Below, in pieces: positions 8,199 to 17,786 of a DNA stretch of 64,000 nucleotides. Location: assembly GCA_949948735.1 (NCBI GenBank), contig CATLGV010000018.1, forward strand, positions 1-64,000. The letters are read 5' to 3'. The translations under genes were made by a program, and so were the position numbers. Within the stretch, counting starts at the first letter, position 1. The number at the start of each line of letters is the position of its first letter. Below the pieces are notes generated by a model. That model did not search any database, was not told where the DNA came from, and saw nothing but the letters and a program-made list of their open reading frames with translations. Source of the DNA: an uncultured Lachnospiraceae bacterium (GTDB lineage Bacteria > Bacillota > Clostridia > Lachnospirales > Lachnospiraceae).

Positions 8199-9072
8199 CT
8201 TTGACACAGAAGGCAAAATAACCGTGCCCGGTGTTCAGTAGAAAGCTGTAATCAAAGGCTTCAGAATCAAAGGCCTTCTTGAACTGCTCCGGCGTTATAA
8301 AATGACTGCTTTCCAATTGATATTGCGTCGTCGGGCTGCAGTGCAGGCCAAGCTGTTTTACCATTCGCAGTGAAAGCTCTTTACCGGCGCTCGCAATCAG
8401 CCGATCCGTCCTGGGCAGCGGCATATTCAGCATGGCGCTGACGGTCTCCAGAACCAGGCCCTCCTCCAAAACCATAAAAATCTGTACCCTTTCTTTGGCG
8501 GCTTCGGAATAGGCCAGACGGACAATTATGCTTGGGCCAAAGTCTTCTCCGTTGTAATGCTCGCTCACAATTTCCGTCTGTAATCTGAAAATATCCTGTA
8601 TAGTGACAATCAGCGCAAGCTCCAGAGCATCCATATCGGCGCCGGCATGATCTGTTTTCCATCTGTTAGAAATCTTGCCTGTAATCGCACGGTCTTCGAT
8701 TTGAATGTGCGCAGTCAGCCATCCAAGGCAGATACCCAGAAAGTGATGGATGGCTTCCGGTGCGTAGTGTGATTCGGTAAGATCCCGCTCCAGTGCAGGA
8801 AGCGTTTTAAAGCGCATGTCGTCATGCAGGCGCTTGTGTATCTCATAGTCCTGATAACCGATTGCGCGCATGTAGGCTTCCTCGTCGGTAAAGTGTTCTA
8901 CGGTATAGTTTTTAAAATATTTGATGCCCTCGGCACATGCCCATTGTCCGTTGCTTTCATCTTTGCTCAGGTGAATCAGTTTGCGCACGATTGAGAAGAG
9001 CTTCCGGTGTGCATTGTCGATGGAATCAACGCCGATGTTAAATCGTTTGTCCCATTCAGCTTCTTTAGACAT
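8191..9072 (-). CDS. Hemerythrin-domain protein with C-terminal CheX-like region
   Basis: The first ~135 residues form a bacterial hemerythrin domain with all seven di-iron ligands in the right spacing: His22, His60, Glu64, His79, His83, His122 and Asp127. Such domains bind O2 or sense oxygen and redox state. The remaining ~155 residues resemble the CheX-like domains often fused to hemerythrins, with a VSAMLNM helix; this part is an inference. There is no signal peptide, so the protein is cytosolic. AAAGGAG seven bases before ATG 9072 supports the start. It converges on spmA with a shared terminator. Confidence 0.85.
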   Translation of the reverse strand: MSKEAEWDKRFNIGVDSIDNAHRKLFSIVRKLIHLSKDESNGQWACAEGIKYFKNYTVEHFTDEEAYMRAIGYQDYEIHKRLHDDMRFKTLPALERDLTESHYAPEAIHHFLGICLGWLTAHIQIEDRAITGKISNRWKTDHAGADMDALELALIVTIQDIFRLQTEIVSEHYNGEDFGPSIIVRLAYSEAAKERVQIFMVLEEGLVLETVSAMLNMPLPRTDRLIASAGKELSLRMVKQLGLHCSPTTQYQLESSHFITPEQFKKAFDSEAFDYSFLLNTGHGYFAFCVKEK

Positions 9073-9233
9073 GACGCTCCTTTATTAAAGGGGAAAATTT
9101 CCCATCATTTTATTATGAACAGCTTTACCATAATATATGTCGAGAAATAGCGTAATGTGTCGTATTTTGCGAAGGACTTGTCGGAGAATACAGGATGTAA
9201 AGGGACGTGTGCGATGCAGAAGCAAAAGAAATA

Positions 9234-9262
9234 TTGTCAAAATTGTCAAAAAATGATATTAT
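9234..9262 (+). promoter_or_regulatory. Putative promoter of the cas operon
   Basis: TTGTCA (9234-9239) and TATTAT (9257-9262) are 17 bases apart and lie about 60 bases before cas3. TTGTCAAAA occurs twice in tandem across 9234-9250. The 249-base interval 9073-9321 holds no gene; it must also contain the minus-strand promoter of the hemerythrin gene, which I could not place. Confidence 0.55.
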
Positions 9263-9321
9263 TAAACTAAAAAAGTAAATGCAGTTTATATAAATGATAC
9301 GGAATTGAAGGAGAATTATAG

Positions 9322-11751
9322 TTGACGGCACATATTTCAGAGGACGGGCTTAACAGAGAGGAATCCGTAGCAGAGCACACGGAAAAGACCGCTTTTTTAT
9401 GCAGGGAAAAGGGAAAGCGGTGCGGTCTTGCCAATGTCATGTCGCTGTGCGGCATTTTTCACGACATGGGCAAGAATAAGCGGCGCTTCGATGAATATAT
9501 ACATGCGGACGAGAGCGTAAGGCGGAGGCTGAAGGGGACGATTGCGCACGCTTCGACGGGCGCAAAGTATTTTTACGACAGGTATTCGGGCAATTCTCAA
9601 CAGATCGAATTTATGGTCGAAATGATTTCCTATGCGGTGGCGGCGCATCACGGCCTTTTTGACTGCGTGAATATAGAGCAAACCGATATATTTTCCCAGA
9701 GAATAGAAGAGATTGACGACTATGAGGAAGCGTGCCGCAATGCGGCGCGGGACTATTTGAACGCGTATGAAACGGACGAGGCTTTTGAGGCTGCTGCTGC
9801 GGAGTTTGCTTTGGTATGGAATCAAATCAAAGAGCCGTTCGCAAGAATAAAGTCCCTGATGACGTTAAAATACGGCAGAAACGCAGGGCTGATGCTGGCC
9901 GAGTGCAAGCTTTTCCTGCTGGCATGCCTGCAGCGGTTGATTCTCTCCATACTGATTGATTCGGATTGGGAGGCGACGTCCGACTTTATGGGGAATGTCG
10001 ATACCTTGTCAAAGCAGCCGGTATTCGATACAAGAGCGGTATTTCAAAAGGCCGGGGAAAGCTTTGAAGAATATATGCGCGGCATCGGGCAAAGCAGCTG
10101 TCCTTCCCGGATGACAGAAAAGGAGCGGGCAATTGCGGATGCGAGAAACGCGCTGCAGGAGGAATGCAGAGCGTTTGCGGCGCATCCGGCGGGGATATAC
10201 TGCCTGCCGATTCCGACAGGCGGCGGGAAGACGCTGAGCAGTCTGGCCTATGCGCTGGAATATTGCCGGCGGCATCCGGAGGTGGAGCGCGTTTTTTATG
10301 TATCGCCCTATATCAGTATAACGGAGCAGAACGCGCAGGTTTTCCGCGAGGCAATCGGCAATGACGAATGGATACTGGAGCACCATTCCTCCGTAATCCG
10401 GGAGGAAGAGGCGCAGGACGAGGATTATCGCGCCCGAAAAGCCTCGAGATACGATATAAACTGGGAGGAGCCGTTTATCTGTACGACCTTTGTTCAGCTG
10501 ATGAATACGCTCTTTTCGGATAAGAGCGAAGCGATACGGCGGATGCACCGGCTTGTGAACGCGGTCGTAATCATCGACGAGGTACAGTCAATGCCGCTGA
10601 AATGTGTAAACACATTTAATTATATGATTAATTTTTTAAACGCGGTGTGCAATACGGATATTATTTTGTGTACTGCGACACAGCCGGCGCTGGAGGCGGC
10701 AGAGTGCCCGATTTGCTACAGCAGCCCGAAGGATATGATAAGGAATACAGCGGACTGGTTTGAGAGGTTTGACAGGGTAAGGCTTCATACGCCGGCGGTG
10801 GACGAGAAATATACGTTTGAAAGTCTTGGGGAGCAGATTGCCGCACAGACGGAGACATATCAATCCATTCTTGTGGTGCTGAATACAAAATCGGCGGTGA
10901 GAAAGCTGTATGACATTTTGAAGGCTTATGGTATTTCTGCGCAATATCTGACGACAAATCTATGCGCCGAGCACCGAAGCGACAGGATCAAGGCGATAAA
11001 GGAGGCGCTAAAGCGCAAGCAGGAGCCGGTCGTTGTAATCAGCACAAATCTGATTGAGGCGGGGGTGGATATCTCCTTTGAGTGCGTATACCGCGCCATG
11101 GCGGGACTGGACAGTCTGGCGCAGACCGCGGGGCGGTGCAACCGCAGCGGCGAGCTGGAATACGGCGATATTTATCTGATTGCGCTTGAGGGCGAAAACA
11201 CCGGGAATATGGAGGAGCTGCAGCAAAATATAAGGGCGGCGGAGACGGTGATAGCACAGTATAAGAGCAGCGGGCAAACGGACAGCCTTCTGAAGCCGGC
11301 GTGGATGGATGCGTATTACAGGGAGGTTTATTGCGGCGCGGCCGATAAAATGAATTTTCCGATAAAAGAGCTGGATACAAATATGATAGCGCTTTTGTCG
11401 GAGGGCTTTGTGCCTGCAGAGAAAAGGCGCCAGCTGAATCAGGCGTATAAAACGGCGGGGCAGGCGTATCGCATGATAGACAACGATTCGGTCGGGGTTA
11501 TAGTCCCCTATAAAAAGGGAAGCGAAATCATAGCAGCACTGCAGACGGCATCCGGCGCGGCGGCGCTTGGCGCATATATCCGTCAGGCCCAGCGGTATAC
11601 CGTGAATGTCAGGAGCAGTCAGTTGAGGCAGTATGCCGGGCTGATAATGCCTATAAGCGATAAGCTGCCGGGACTGTATATGGCGGCTGCGCCGGGTGTC
11701 TACAATTGTGAGGTCGGTATTGCGCCGGAATGGGAGACGCTGATTATTTAG
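9322..11751 (+). CDS. cas3: CRISPR-associated nuclease/helicase Cas3 (type I-C)
   Basis: Cas3 is recruited to Cascade-bound target DNA, unwinds it and cuts it. The 809-residue protein has an N-terminal HD nuclease domain (His19, His47-Asp48 in GIFHDMGK, then AAHHG) followed by a superfamily 2 helicase with PTGGGKT (Walker A, near residue 298), Asp419-Glu-Val-Gln (DEVQ) and QTAGRCNRSGE (motif VI). All these residues are intact. The start is a TTG: AAGGAG at 9308-9313 is eight bases upstream. It is the first gene of the cas3-cas5c-cas8c-cas7-cas4-cas1-cas2 operon. Confidence 0.96.
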   Translation: MTAHISEDGLNREESVAEHTEKTAFLCREKGKRCGLANVMSLCGIFHDMGKNKRRFDEYIHADESVRRRLKGTIAHASTGAKYFYDRYSGNSQQIEFMVEMISYAVAAHHGLFDCVNIEQTDIFSQRIEEIDDYEEACRNAARDYLNAYETDEAFEAAAAEFALVWNQIKEPFARIKSLMTLKYGRNAGLMLAECKLFLLACLQRLILSILIDSDWEATSDFMGNVDTLSKQPVFDTRAVFQKAGESFEEYMRGIGQSSCPSRMTEKERAIADARNALQEECRAFAAHPAGIYCLPIPTGGGKTLSSLAYALEYCRRHPEVERVFYVSPYISITEQNAQVFREAIGNDEWILEHHSSVIREEEAQDEDYRARKASRYDINWEEPFICTTFVQLMNTLFSDKSEAIRRMHRLVNAVVIIDEVQSMPLKCVNTFNYMINFLNAVCNTDIILCTATQPALEAAECPICYSSPKDMIRNTADWFERFDRVRLHTPAVDEKYTFESLGEQIAAQTETYQSILVVLNTKSAVRKLYDILKAYGISAQYLTTNLCAEHRSDRIKAIKEALKRKQEPVVVISTNLIEAGVDISFECVYRAMAGLDSLAQTAGRCNRSGELEYGDIYLIALEGENTGNMEELQQNIRAAETVIAQYKSSGQTDSLLKPAWMDAYYREVYCGAADKMNFPIKELDTNMIALLSEGFVPAEKRRQLNQAYKTAGQAYRMIDNDSVGVIVPYKKGSEIIAALQTASGAAALGAYIRQAQRYTVNVRSSQLRQYAGLIMPISDKLPGLYMAAAPGVYNCEVGIAPEWETLII

Positions 11752-11780
11752 CAGGCATCATGTGAAAGAGAGGTTGAGGG

Positions 11781-12527
11781 ATGGAGAAACCGAATATCAT
11801 TGAGTACAGCGTATTTGGACGATACGCACTGTTTACGGACCCGCTGTCAAAGACGGGCGGCGAGAAATGCAGCTATCAGATTCCGACCTATCAGGCGTTA
11901 AAGGGCATAACGGAATCAATTTACTGGAAGCCCACGATTACATGGATTATTGACGCGTGCCGCATTATGAATCCGATACAGACGGAGTCAAAGGGAATCC
12001 GGCCGATTCGATACGGCGGCGGAAATGATTTGGCGTATTATACATATCTGCGGAATGTGGAATATCGTGTGAGGGCGCACTTTGAATGGAATGAAAATCG
12101 AGCGGATCTGGCTGGGGACAGGAACGAGAACAAGCATTACGATATTGCGAAGAGAATGCTTGAGCGGGGCGGAAGAAGGGATATTTTTCTGGGCGCAAGG
12201 GAGTGCCAGGGGTATGTGGAGCCGTGCCTTTTTGACGAGGGGGAGGGCAGCTACGATAAGACAAGCCTGTCCTTTGGCATTATGGTGCATGGGATAACAT
12301 ATCCGGATGAGGCCGTCCGCGAAGAAGAGCGGGGCAGGATGAGCGTACGGCTTTGGAACGCGCAGATGATAAACGGCGTGATACGGTTTCCCCGCCCGGA
12401 GGAATGCGGGATAAGGCGTATTTTGCGGGACGCGGGACAAAAGGCGTTTGTTCCGGGTGAGAATTTTGCGGGGCTGGCGGAATTTGAGGGAGGTGACTTG
12501 CTTGACATGGTTAAAGACCTTGGCTGA
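11781..12527 (+). CDS. cas5c: Cas5c (Cas5d), type I-C crRNA-processing endonuclease
   Basis: In type I-C systems Cas5 replaces Cas6: it cuts the pre-crRNA in each repeat and stays bound to the 5' handle in Cascade. The 248-residue protein carries Tyr48, Lys118 and His119 at positions matching, with a constant shift of two, the catalytic Tyr46/Lys116/His117 reported for the Bacillus halodurans enzyme as I recall it. The start ATG 11781 follows AGAGAGGTTGAGGG. The end overlaps cas8c by 26 bases. It appears fully intact. Confidence 0.94.
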   Translation: MEKPNIIEYSVFGRYALFTDPLSKTGGEKCSYQIPTYQALKGITESIYWKPTITWIIDACRIMNPIQTESKGIRPIRYGGGNDLAYYTYLRNVEYRVRAHFEWNENRADLAGDRNENKHYDIAKRMLERGGRRDIFLGARECQGYVEPCLFDEGEGSYDKTSLSFGIMVHGITYPDEAVREEERGRMSVRLWNAQMINGVIRFPRPEECGIRRILRDAGQKAFVPGENFAGLAEFEGGDLLDMVKDLG

Positions 12528-14430
12528 TACCTATGACGTCTATGCCGGGCTGGCCGGCGTCGAGAAAAACGGACAGGCGGTATTGCTGCCGATTTCGCAT
12601 TCGACGCTGAACGCGCAGATTGAGGTGACAATAGACGGGGACGGCAGCTTTCAGGAGGCAAAAAAGCTGGAAAAAGGCAGGGATGTGGTGACGATTATTC
12701 CGGTTACGGAGGATTCGGCAGCCAGAGGCAGCGGGATTGCGCCCCACCCGTTATGCGACAAGCTCTGTTACACGGCGGGCGATTATACGACATACACCGG
12801 GGAGGATAAGGAGGACTATTTCGAGGCGTATATAGAGCAGCTGCGCGACTGGGCGGAATCGGTGGACACGCATCCCATGGTGCAGGCAGTATACAAATAC
12901 CTTGCAAAGCGGTCGTTGATACAGGATTTGCTGTCGAGCAGGGCTTTAACGCCGGACGAGGACGGAAAGCTTACAGACCAGTTTAAAATACAGGGACTGG
13001 GGCAGACTGGCGCGGCTGTAAGATTTATTGTCCGCGGGCAGGACAGGCCGCAGGAGGTATGGAAGAATCAGGCGCTCTATGAAAGATACGACGGGTACTA
13101 TCGGAAAAAGGCCGGCGGGGACGGGCTGTGCTATGCATCCGGAAGAACGGAAGCATGCTCTGACAAGCATCCCTCTAAAATACGAAACAGCGGCGATAAG
13201 GCCAAGCTGATTTCGGCAAACGACGGATCCGGCTTCACTTACCGCGGGCGGTTTACGACAAAGGAGCAGGCGGTCTGCGTCGGATACGAAACCTCTCAGA
13301 AAGCGCATAACGCGCTGCGGTGGCTGATTCAAAAGCAGGGATATACACGGGACGAATCGGCGATTGTCTGCTGGATGGCAAACCGGGATATGCAGGTGCC
13401 GGACATAATGAAGGATTCGGTGAACGCTTACGGTGATATGGACGATTTTGATTTTGACTTTGATACGATTGACCTGTCAAAGACTTCAGGCGCGGGCGCG
13501 CACGATACCGGAAAGTATTTTGCCCGGCAGCTTCAGCTTGCGGTAAGCGGATATGCCGGAAAGCTCCGGGTGGATGACAGAGTGGCGGTGATTGCGCTGG
13601 ATGCGGCGACGACAGGACGGCTGTCTGTGGTATATTACGATGAGATGGGCGCAAGGCAGTATATTGACGCAATATTGAACTGGCAGCAGCACTGTAAATG
13701 GCGGCGAAGAATCAGAATCGAAAAGACGGAACAGAAAATCACCTGTGAATGCACGCCCTCACCCAGAGAGATGGCGCTTGCCGCCTTTGGCGTGCAGCGT
13801 TCGGAGTGGCTGGAGGCGGATGCGAAGCTGGTTCGTGCCACCGTAAAACGGATTTTGCCCTGTATCACGCGCAGCGGCGTGCGGATTCCCGACGATATTA
13901 TCCGGGCGGCGGTAAGACGTGCGTCCATGCCGCAGACGATGAGCGGCTCCGTATGGTACAATGAGGTATTATGCGTCGTATGCGCGATGATACGGTTTAA
14001 CTATGAGGAAAAATACAAAGAGGAGGGCAGAACGATGGAACATTTTCTGAAGGATAATCTGAGCGACCGCAGTGTGCTGTTTGGCAGGCTTCTTGCCGTA
14101 TATGATTACATGGAGCAGCGGGCGATGTTTGAGCGCGACGAGAACGGGAAGGTAAAGGAGCAGCGCATGACCAACGCAAAACGCTACTGGAACGCATACA
14201 GCAGCAGACCGGCAAAAACCGCGCAGACGATAAAACAGAACCTGATCGCATATGAAAGAAAGCTCGAAGGCTACGAGCTGAAACAGTTCGAGGAGTGGGC
14301 GGAGGAAATTATGGTATGTCTGGCAGACGGGTTTGACAATACCGCGCTGTCGGAAAGATATTTGCCGGGATACTATTTACAGATGGATAACATGAAAAAT
14401 GCGTTTCAGAAGAAAGGGGAAGAGCAATGA
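12502..14430 (+). CDS. cas8c: Cas8c (Csd1), type I-C Cascade large subunit
   Basis: Cas8c is the large Cascade subunit that recognises the PAM and holds the non-target strand. With a TTG start at 12502 the protein has 642 residues and begins [12 protein letters not shown], which resembles family N-termini; GGGAGGTG at 12488-12495 sits just upstream. The open frame continues further 5' inside cas5c without a better site, and GTG 12493 overlaps the ribosome binding site. No frameshift or internal stop is seen. It overlaps cas5c at its start and cas7 by four bases (ATGA) at its end. Confidence 0.93.
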   Translation: MTWLKTLADTYDVYAGLAGVEKNGQAVLLPISHSTLNAQIEVTIDGDGSFQEAKKLEKGRDVVTIIPVTEDSAARGSGIAPHPLCDKLCYTAGDYTTYTGEDKEDYFEAYIEQLRDWAESVDTHPMVQAVYKYLAKRSLIQDLLSSRALTPDEDGKLTDQFKIQGLGQTGAAVRFIVRGQDRPQEVWKNQALYERYDGYYRKKAGGDGLCYASGRTEACSDKHPSKIRNSGDKAKLISANDGSGFTYRGRFTTKEQAVCVGYETSQKAHNALRWLIQKQGYTRDESAIVCWMANRDMQVPDIMKDSVNAYGDMDDFDFDFDTIDLSKTSGAGAHDTGKYFARQLQLAVSGYAGKLRVDDRVAVIALDAATTGRLSVVYYDEMGARQYIDAILNWQQHCKWRRRIRIEKTEQKITCECTPSPREMALAAFGVQRSEWLEADAKLVRATVKRILPCITRSGVRIPDDIIRAAVRRASMPQTMSGSVWYNEVLCVVCAMIRFNYEEKYKEEGRTMEHFLKDNLSDRSVLFGRLLAVYDYMEQRAMFERDENGKVKEQRMTNAKRYWNAYSSRPAKTAQTIKQNLIAYERKLEGYELKQFEEWAEEIMVCLADGFDNTALSERYLPGYYLQMDNMKNAFQKKGEEQ

Positions 14431-15266
14431 GTGAATTTACAAACAAAATTGATTTTGAGGTTCTGGTAATGGTAAAAAATGCAAATCCAAACGGAGACCC
14501 GCTCAATGGGAACCGGCCGCGCGAGACCTATGACGGCTTCGGCGAAATATCGGATGTATGCATTAAACGGAAGCTTCGAAACAGGCTGCAGGATATGGGC
14601 GAACGGATTTTTGTGCAGAGCGACGAGCGTTCGGACGACGGCTGCAAGAGCCTTGCGGACAGGGCAAAGAGCAACGCGGACATGCAGAAGGCGTTAAAGG
14701 ATAAGGAGGCCTACGCAAAGGCAGCGTGCGAGACATGGATTGACGTTCGCAGCTTCGGACAGGTTTTCGCCTTTAAGGACGACAGCGTATCGGTAGGCGT
14801 AAGAGGGCCGGTATCGGTGCATTCGGCGTTCAGCGTGCTGCCGGTTGCCATTGACAGCATGCAGATCACAAAAAGCGTCAACAGCGAGACCAAGGATAAA
14901 AAATCTTCCGACACAATGGGTATGAAGCACAAGATATACTCGGCATTATATGTGATAAAAGGCAGTATAAACCATCAGCTTGCCCAAAAGACGGGATTTA
15001 GCGATGACGACGCGGAGAAGATAAAGGAAGCCCTGCGAACGCTGTTTGTAAATGACAGCTCATCGGCCAGACCGGACGGCAGTATGGAGGTATGCAAGGT
15101 ATACTGGTGGAAGCATAACTGCCCCATGGGCCAGTATTCCTCTGCCAAGGTTCATAAGCTTGTAAAAATCAAGGCAAAAACAGAGGATCCCAAGGAATTT
15201 GAGGATTATGAGATAGAAATCGCTTCTTTGCCGGATCTGGCACTCGAGGAGATAGAAGGGATTTAG
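14427..15266 (+). CDS. cas7: Cas7 (Csd2), type I-C Cascade backbone
   Basis: Cas7 copies form the backbone that coats the spacer part of the crRNA. The 279-residue protein shows the family N-terminus FEVLVMVKNANPNGDP and the RSFGQVFAFK segment typical of the Csd2 group. Its ATG overlaps the cas8c stop codon (ATGA) and is preceded by AAAGGGGAAGAGCA. It looks intact. Confidence 0.96.
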   Translation: MSEFTNKIDFEVLVMVKNANPNGDPLNGNRPRETYDGFGEISDVCIKRKLRNRLQDMGERIFVQSDERSDDGCKSLADRAKSNADMQKALKDKEAYAKAACETWIDVRSFGQVFAFKDDSVSVGVRGPVSVHSAFSVLPVAIDSMQITKSVNSETKDKKSSDTMGMKHKIYSALYVIKGSINHQLAQKTGFSDDDAEKIKEALRTLFVNDSSSARPDGSMEVCKVYWWKHNCPMGQYSSAKVHKLVKIKAKTEDPKEFEDYEIEIASLPDLALEEIEGI

Positions 15267-15267
15267 C

Positions 15268-15927
15268 ATGTACAACGAAGAAGAATATCTGATGCTTTCC
15301 GGTATTCAGCATTTTGCGTTTTGCAGGAGGCAATGGGCGCTGATACATATCGAACAGCAGTGGGCCGAAAATTATCGGACGACAGCGGGGGAATTGATGC
15401 ATAAGAAGGCACATGACGCGGAGGCCTTTGAAAAGAGAGGGGAGCTGCTGATTGCCAGAGGACTGCGCATTTTTTCGCGGGAGCTTGGATTAAGCGGACA
15501 GTGCGATGTCGTTGAATTTCATTTGGACGAAGACGGCATCGGACTGTTTGGGTATGACGGAAAATGGAAGCCGATACCGGTCGAGTATAAGCGAGGGACG
15601 CCTAAGGAAAATAACGCGGACGAGCTGCAGCTGTGCGCGCAGGCGGTCTGTCTGGAAGAAATGCTGCAGACAGAAATACCGGCCGGATATTTATATTATG
15701 GCGAAAACCGGCGGCGCAGCAAGGTGGAGTTTACCGGGGATTTGCGTGAAACGGTGAAAAATGCGGCCACGGAGATGCATGCACTGTTTCAAAGAGGGCA
15801 TACGCCCAACGCAAAGCCGGATAAGAAGTGTAAGGCATGCTCGCTGGAAGGCTTGTGCGTTCCTAAGCTTCAAAAAGCAATTAAAGTCAGAAAATATATT
15901 GAACAGGGTATTCAGGCAAAGGATTAA
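15268..15927 (+). CDS. cas4: CRISPR-associated exonuclease Cas4
   Basis: Cas4 trims prespacers and helps select those next to the right PAM. The 219-residue protein has the RecB-like nuclease motifs (ELMHKKAH, CDVVEFH, PVEYKRGTP with catalytic Glu and Lys, then QLCAQAVCLEE) and four cysteines for an iron-sulfur cluster: Cys19, Cys188, Cys191 and Cys197. The gene is intact. It starts two bases after the cas7 stop, with a GGAG-containing site inside cas7. Its partner Cas1 is broken, so its normal adaptation role is probably lost. Confidence 0.94.
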   Translation: MYNEEEYLMLSGIQHFAFCRRQWALIHIEQQWAENYRTTAGELMHKKAHDAEAFEKRGELLIARGLRIFSRELGLSGQCDVVEFHLDEDGIGLFGYDGKWKPIPVEYKRGTPKENNADELQLCAQAVCLEEMLQTEIPAGYLYYGENRRRSKVEFTGDLRETVKNAATEMHALFQRGHTPNAKPDKKCKACSLEGLCVPKLQKAIKVRKYIEQGIQAKD

Positions 15928-15939
15928 ACGATTAATAAA

Positions 15940-15956
15940 CGCTGATTTAATCAGCG
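15940..15956. repeat. Short palindrome between cas4 and cas1
   Basis: CGCTGATT and AATCAGCG flank a single T between cas4 and cas1. Thirteen bases of it (GATTTAATCAGCG) recur in the longer palindrome at 37931-37965. It is not followed by a T-run on either strand that would make a convincing terminator. Confidence 0.5.
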
Positions 15957-16000
15957 ATTTTGCAGGCACATACGGATTTAAGGAGTGCGTTGAGGGTGAT

Positions 16001-16919
16001 ATGCGGAAATTACTAAATACTTTATATGTTATGACGGAGAGCTGCTACTTGACGCTTGACGGTGAGAATATTGTAATACAGGACGGTGATCGGACGCTTG
16101 GCAGATTTCCTCTGCATACATTGGAAAATATTGTATGCTTTACTTATAAAGGGGCAAGTCCGGCGTTAATGGGCGCCTGTGCACAACGGCAAATCGGAAT
16201 GAGCTTCTTTTCGCCGAGAGGAGCGTTTTTGGCAAGGGTAGTCGGAAGAGAATATGGGAATGTGCTGCTGAGGAAAGAACAGTATCGCATATCGGATGAT
16301 GGTAACAAAAGCGCCGCCTACGCAAAAAATATGATTATCGGTAAAGTTTTTAACTGCAGGTGGAGCATAGAGCGCACTTTGCGCGATCACGCACATCGCG
16401 TAGATACCGAAAAGCTTAAAGGCATATCGGGCGCCTTATATGATACGCTTCCCAAAATAGATACCGCGTCTGCGCTGGATGAAATCCGGGGAATTGAGGG
16501 TATTATCATTTGCTTATACGGTGCTTGCGGGGGACTGTGCCAATGCACTGTCAAGCGTTGGGCTGGATCCGTATGTAGGGTTTATGCATGGGGACAGGCC
16601 GGGCAGAGCTTCCCTTGCGCTTGATTTGATGGAGGAGCTCAGACCGGTATTGGCAGACAGATTTGTTTTAACGCTGATCAATACAAAGGCAATTCAGGCC
16701 GGGCATTTTGAGAAGCAAAAGGATAACGCGGTCCTTTTAAATGAGGATGGCAGGAAAGTATTTTTTAATGCGTGGCAGAATCATAAAAAAGAAAAGATAA
16801 CACATCCCTATTTAAAAGAGAAAATAGAATGGGGATTGGTTCCCTATGTTCAGGCACTGTTGCTCGCAAGGGCAATTCGCGGCGACATGGAAGAATATCC
16901 GCCGTTTTTATGGAAGTAG
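16001..16919 (+). pseudogene. cas1: cas1 integrase gene, disrupted by internal deletion and frameshift
   Basis: The first part (ATG 16001 to about 16501) encodes 167 residues of a type I-C Cas1 ending at EIRGIEG. From about 16500 the homology continues in another frame, from LSFAYTVLA to PPFLWK at 16919. The two parts total 306 residues against about 343 for an intact family member, so about 37 residues are missing, including the conserved RRPP segment. The first frame runs on to a stop at 16624 after 40 unrelated residues. The catalytic Glu (IRGIEG) lies in one part and the His (GFMHGD) and Asp (ALDLMEE) in the other. The new-spacer integrase is therefore very likely inactive. Confidence 0.92.
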
Positions 16920-16927
16920 GTGTATAA

Positions 16928-17218
16928 ATGCTGGTACTGATTACTTATGATGTCTCAACGCAAAGCGCGGCAGGGAAGGCGCGCCTCCGGAAGGTTGCAA
17001 AGGCGTGTGTGGACTATGGGCAGCGCGTCCAGAATTCCGTATTTGAGTGCGTTCTGGATGCGTCCCAGCTATTGCGGTTAAAGGATCGGCTGGTTTCATT
17101 AATCAACGAGAAGGAGGACAGCTTGCGATTCTATTATCTGGGAAACAATTATGAGACAAAGGTTGAGCACTTTGGCTGTAAAATCTCTTATGATGCGGAG
17201 GGAACGTTGATGATTTAG
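16928..17218 (+). CDS. cas2: CRISPR-associated protein Cas2
   Basis: Cas2 is the dimeric scaffold of the Cas1-Cas2 integration complex. The 96-residue protein begins MLVLITYDVST, with the conserved Asp8 in the ferredoxin-like fold, and ends with the family's VEHFG segment. It is intact and starts nine bases after the end of the cas1 frame, with AGTAGGTG upstream. Without a working Cas1 it has no evident adaptation role. Confidence 0.93.
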   Translation: MLVLITYDVSTQSAAGKARLRKVAKACVDYGQRVQNSVFECVLDASQLLRLKDRLVSLINEKEDSLRFYYLGNNYETKVEHFGCKISYDAEGTLMI

Positions 17219-17463
17219 GAAAGGCCCGATTAAGGTATTTTTTTACCGGAGACTTTGGCGAAGCAATGACTTCATCGGGGCTTTTCCGACCGGGTGCGAA
17301 GGGGAAGCTGACATGAAATGCCGGAGAGGTTCGCACCAGAAAAATGTTAAAATACGGTTTGGTTTGTATCGTATTTTGGGATGGGATGCTCTCATAATAC
17401 TATTATTTGTCTATTTTGTATAAACAGAAAGCCCTGTTTGGTGAAAAACAGGTGATTTTTGCT
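17219..17463 (+). promoter_or_regulatory. CRISPR leader region
   Basis: This 245-base non-coding stretch links cas2 to the first repeat. It contains a weak hairpin with GCCCGAT/ATCGGGGC arms (17224-17281) that may end the cas transcript, and a perfect inverted repeat GGTGCGAA/TTCGCACC (17293-17300 and 17330-17337) of a kind I associate with I-C leaders. An AT-rich part with TATTTTGTATAA leads into the array. The array should be transcribed on the plus strand from here. Confidence 0.65.
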
Positions 17464-17560
17464 GTCGCTCCCCCCGCGGGAGCGTGGATTGAAATAACCG
17501 GGATTATACCTTTGAGATGACGCTGGAGGTCGCTCCCCCCGCGGGAGTGTGGATTGAAAT
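17464..17560 (+). CRISPR. Type I-C CRISPR array: two repeats, one spacer
   Basis: Two 32-base repeats (17464-17495 and 17529-17560) match the I-C type: they begin GTCGCTCC, contain a short CCCGCGGG palindromic core and end GGATTGAAAT. They differ at one position (AGCG in the first, AGTG in the second), the pattern expected of a degenerate terminal repeat. The single spacer is 33 bases (17496-17528). No third repeat is found downstream. The repeat ending and the neighbouring cas2 put the leader on the left. Confidence 0.95.
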
Positions 17561-17786
17561 AAGGCATGGGTAGCCGTTTACCTTGTGACGCTGCTTTTTG
17601 CAGGGAGACGGCAGCCATACAGACTTCCTGTCCGTGCGGAAAAGGGGATGCGGAAGGAATCCCGGCGTATTGTAAAGGCATTTGGAAGAGGCGTATGTCC
17701 TGATTTGACAATCAGCCGCATATCGTTTATAAATAGGATAGCGGGAAATAAGAGGCAGCGCGTAAAGAAGTATGGAGGGAAACGAT
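17561..17786. other. Uncharacterised stretch after the array, with a promoter
   Basis: No gene is recognised here. On the plus strand a frame stays open from inside the last repeat to a stop near 17794, encoding a basic peptide, but it has no ribosome binding site and no family that I recognise. It may be a remnant or chance. The stretch holds the promoter listed separately at 17705-17733. Confidence 0.4.
17705..17733 (+). promoter_or_regulatory. SigA-type promoter of the small membrane protein gene
   Basis: TTGACA (17705-17710) and TATAAA (17728-17733) are exactly 17 bases apart, about 54 bases before the GTG start at 17787. Confidence 0.7.

Noticed and set aside
15761-16000. In-frame upstream extension of cas1 into cas4
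   Set aside because: The Cas1 family start MRKLLNTLYV is at ATG 16001 with GAGGGTGAT just upstream; the extension overlaps cas4 in another frame.
16479-16624. Programmed ribosomal frameshift joining the two cas1 frames
   Set aside because: About 37 conserved residues are missing at the junction, so a frame change alone would not restore Cas1, and no slippery run or downstream hairpin is evident.
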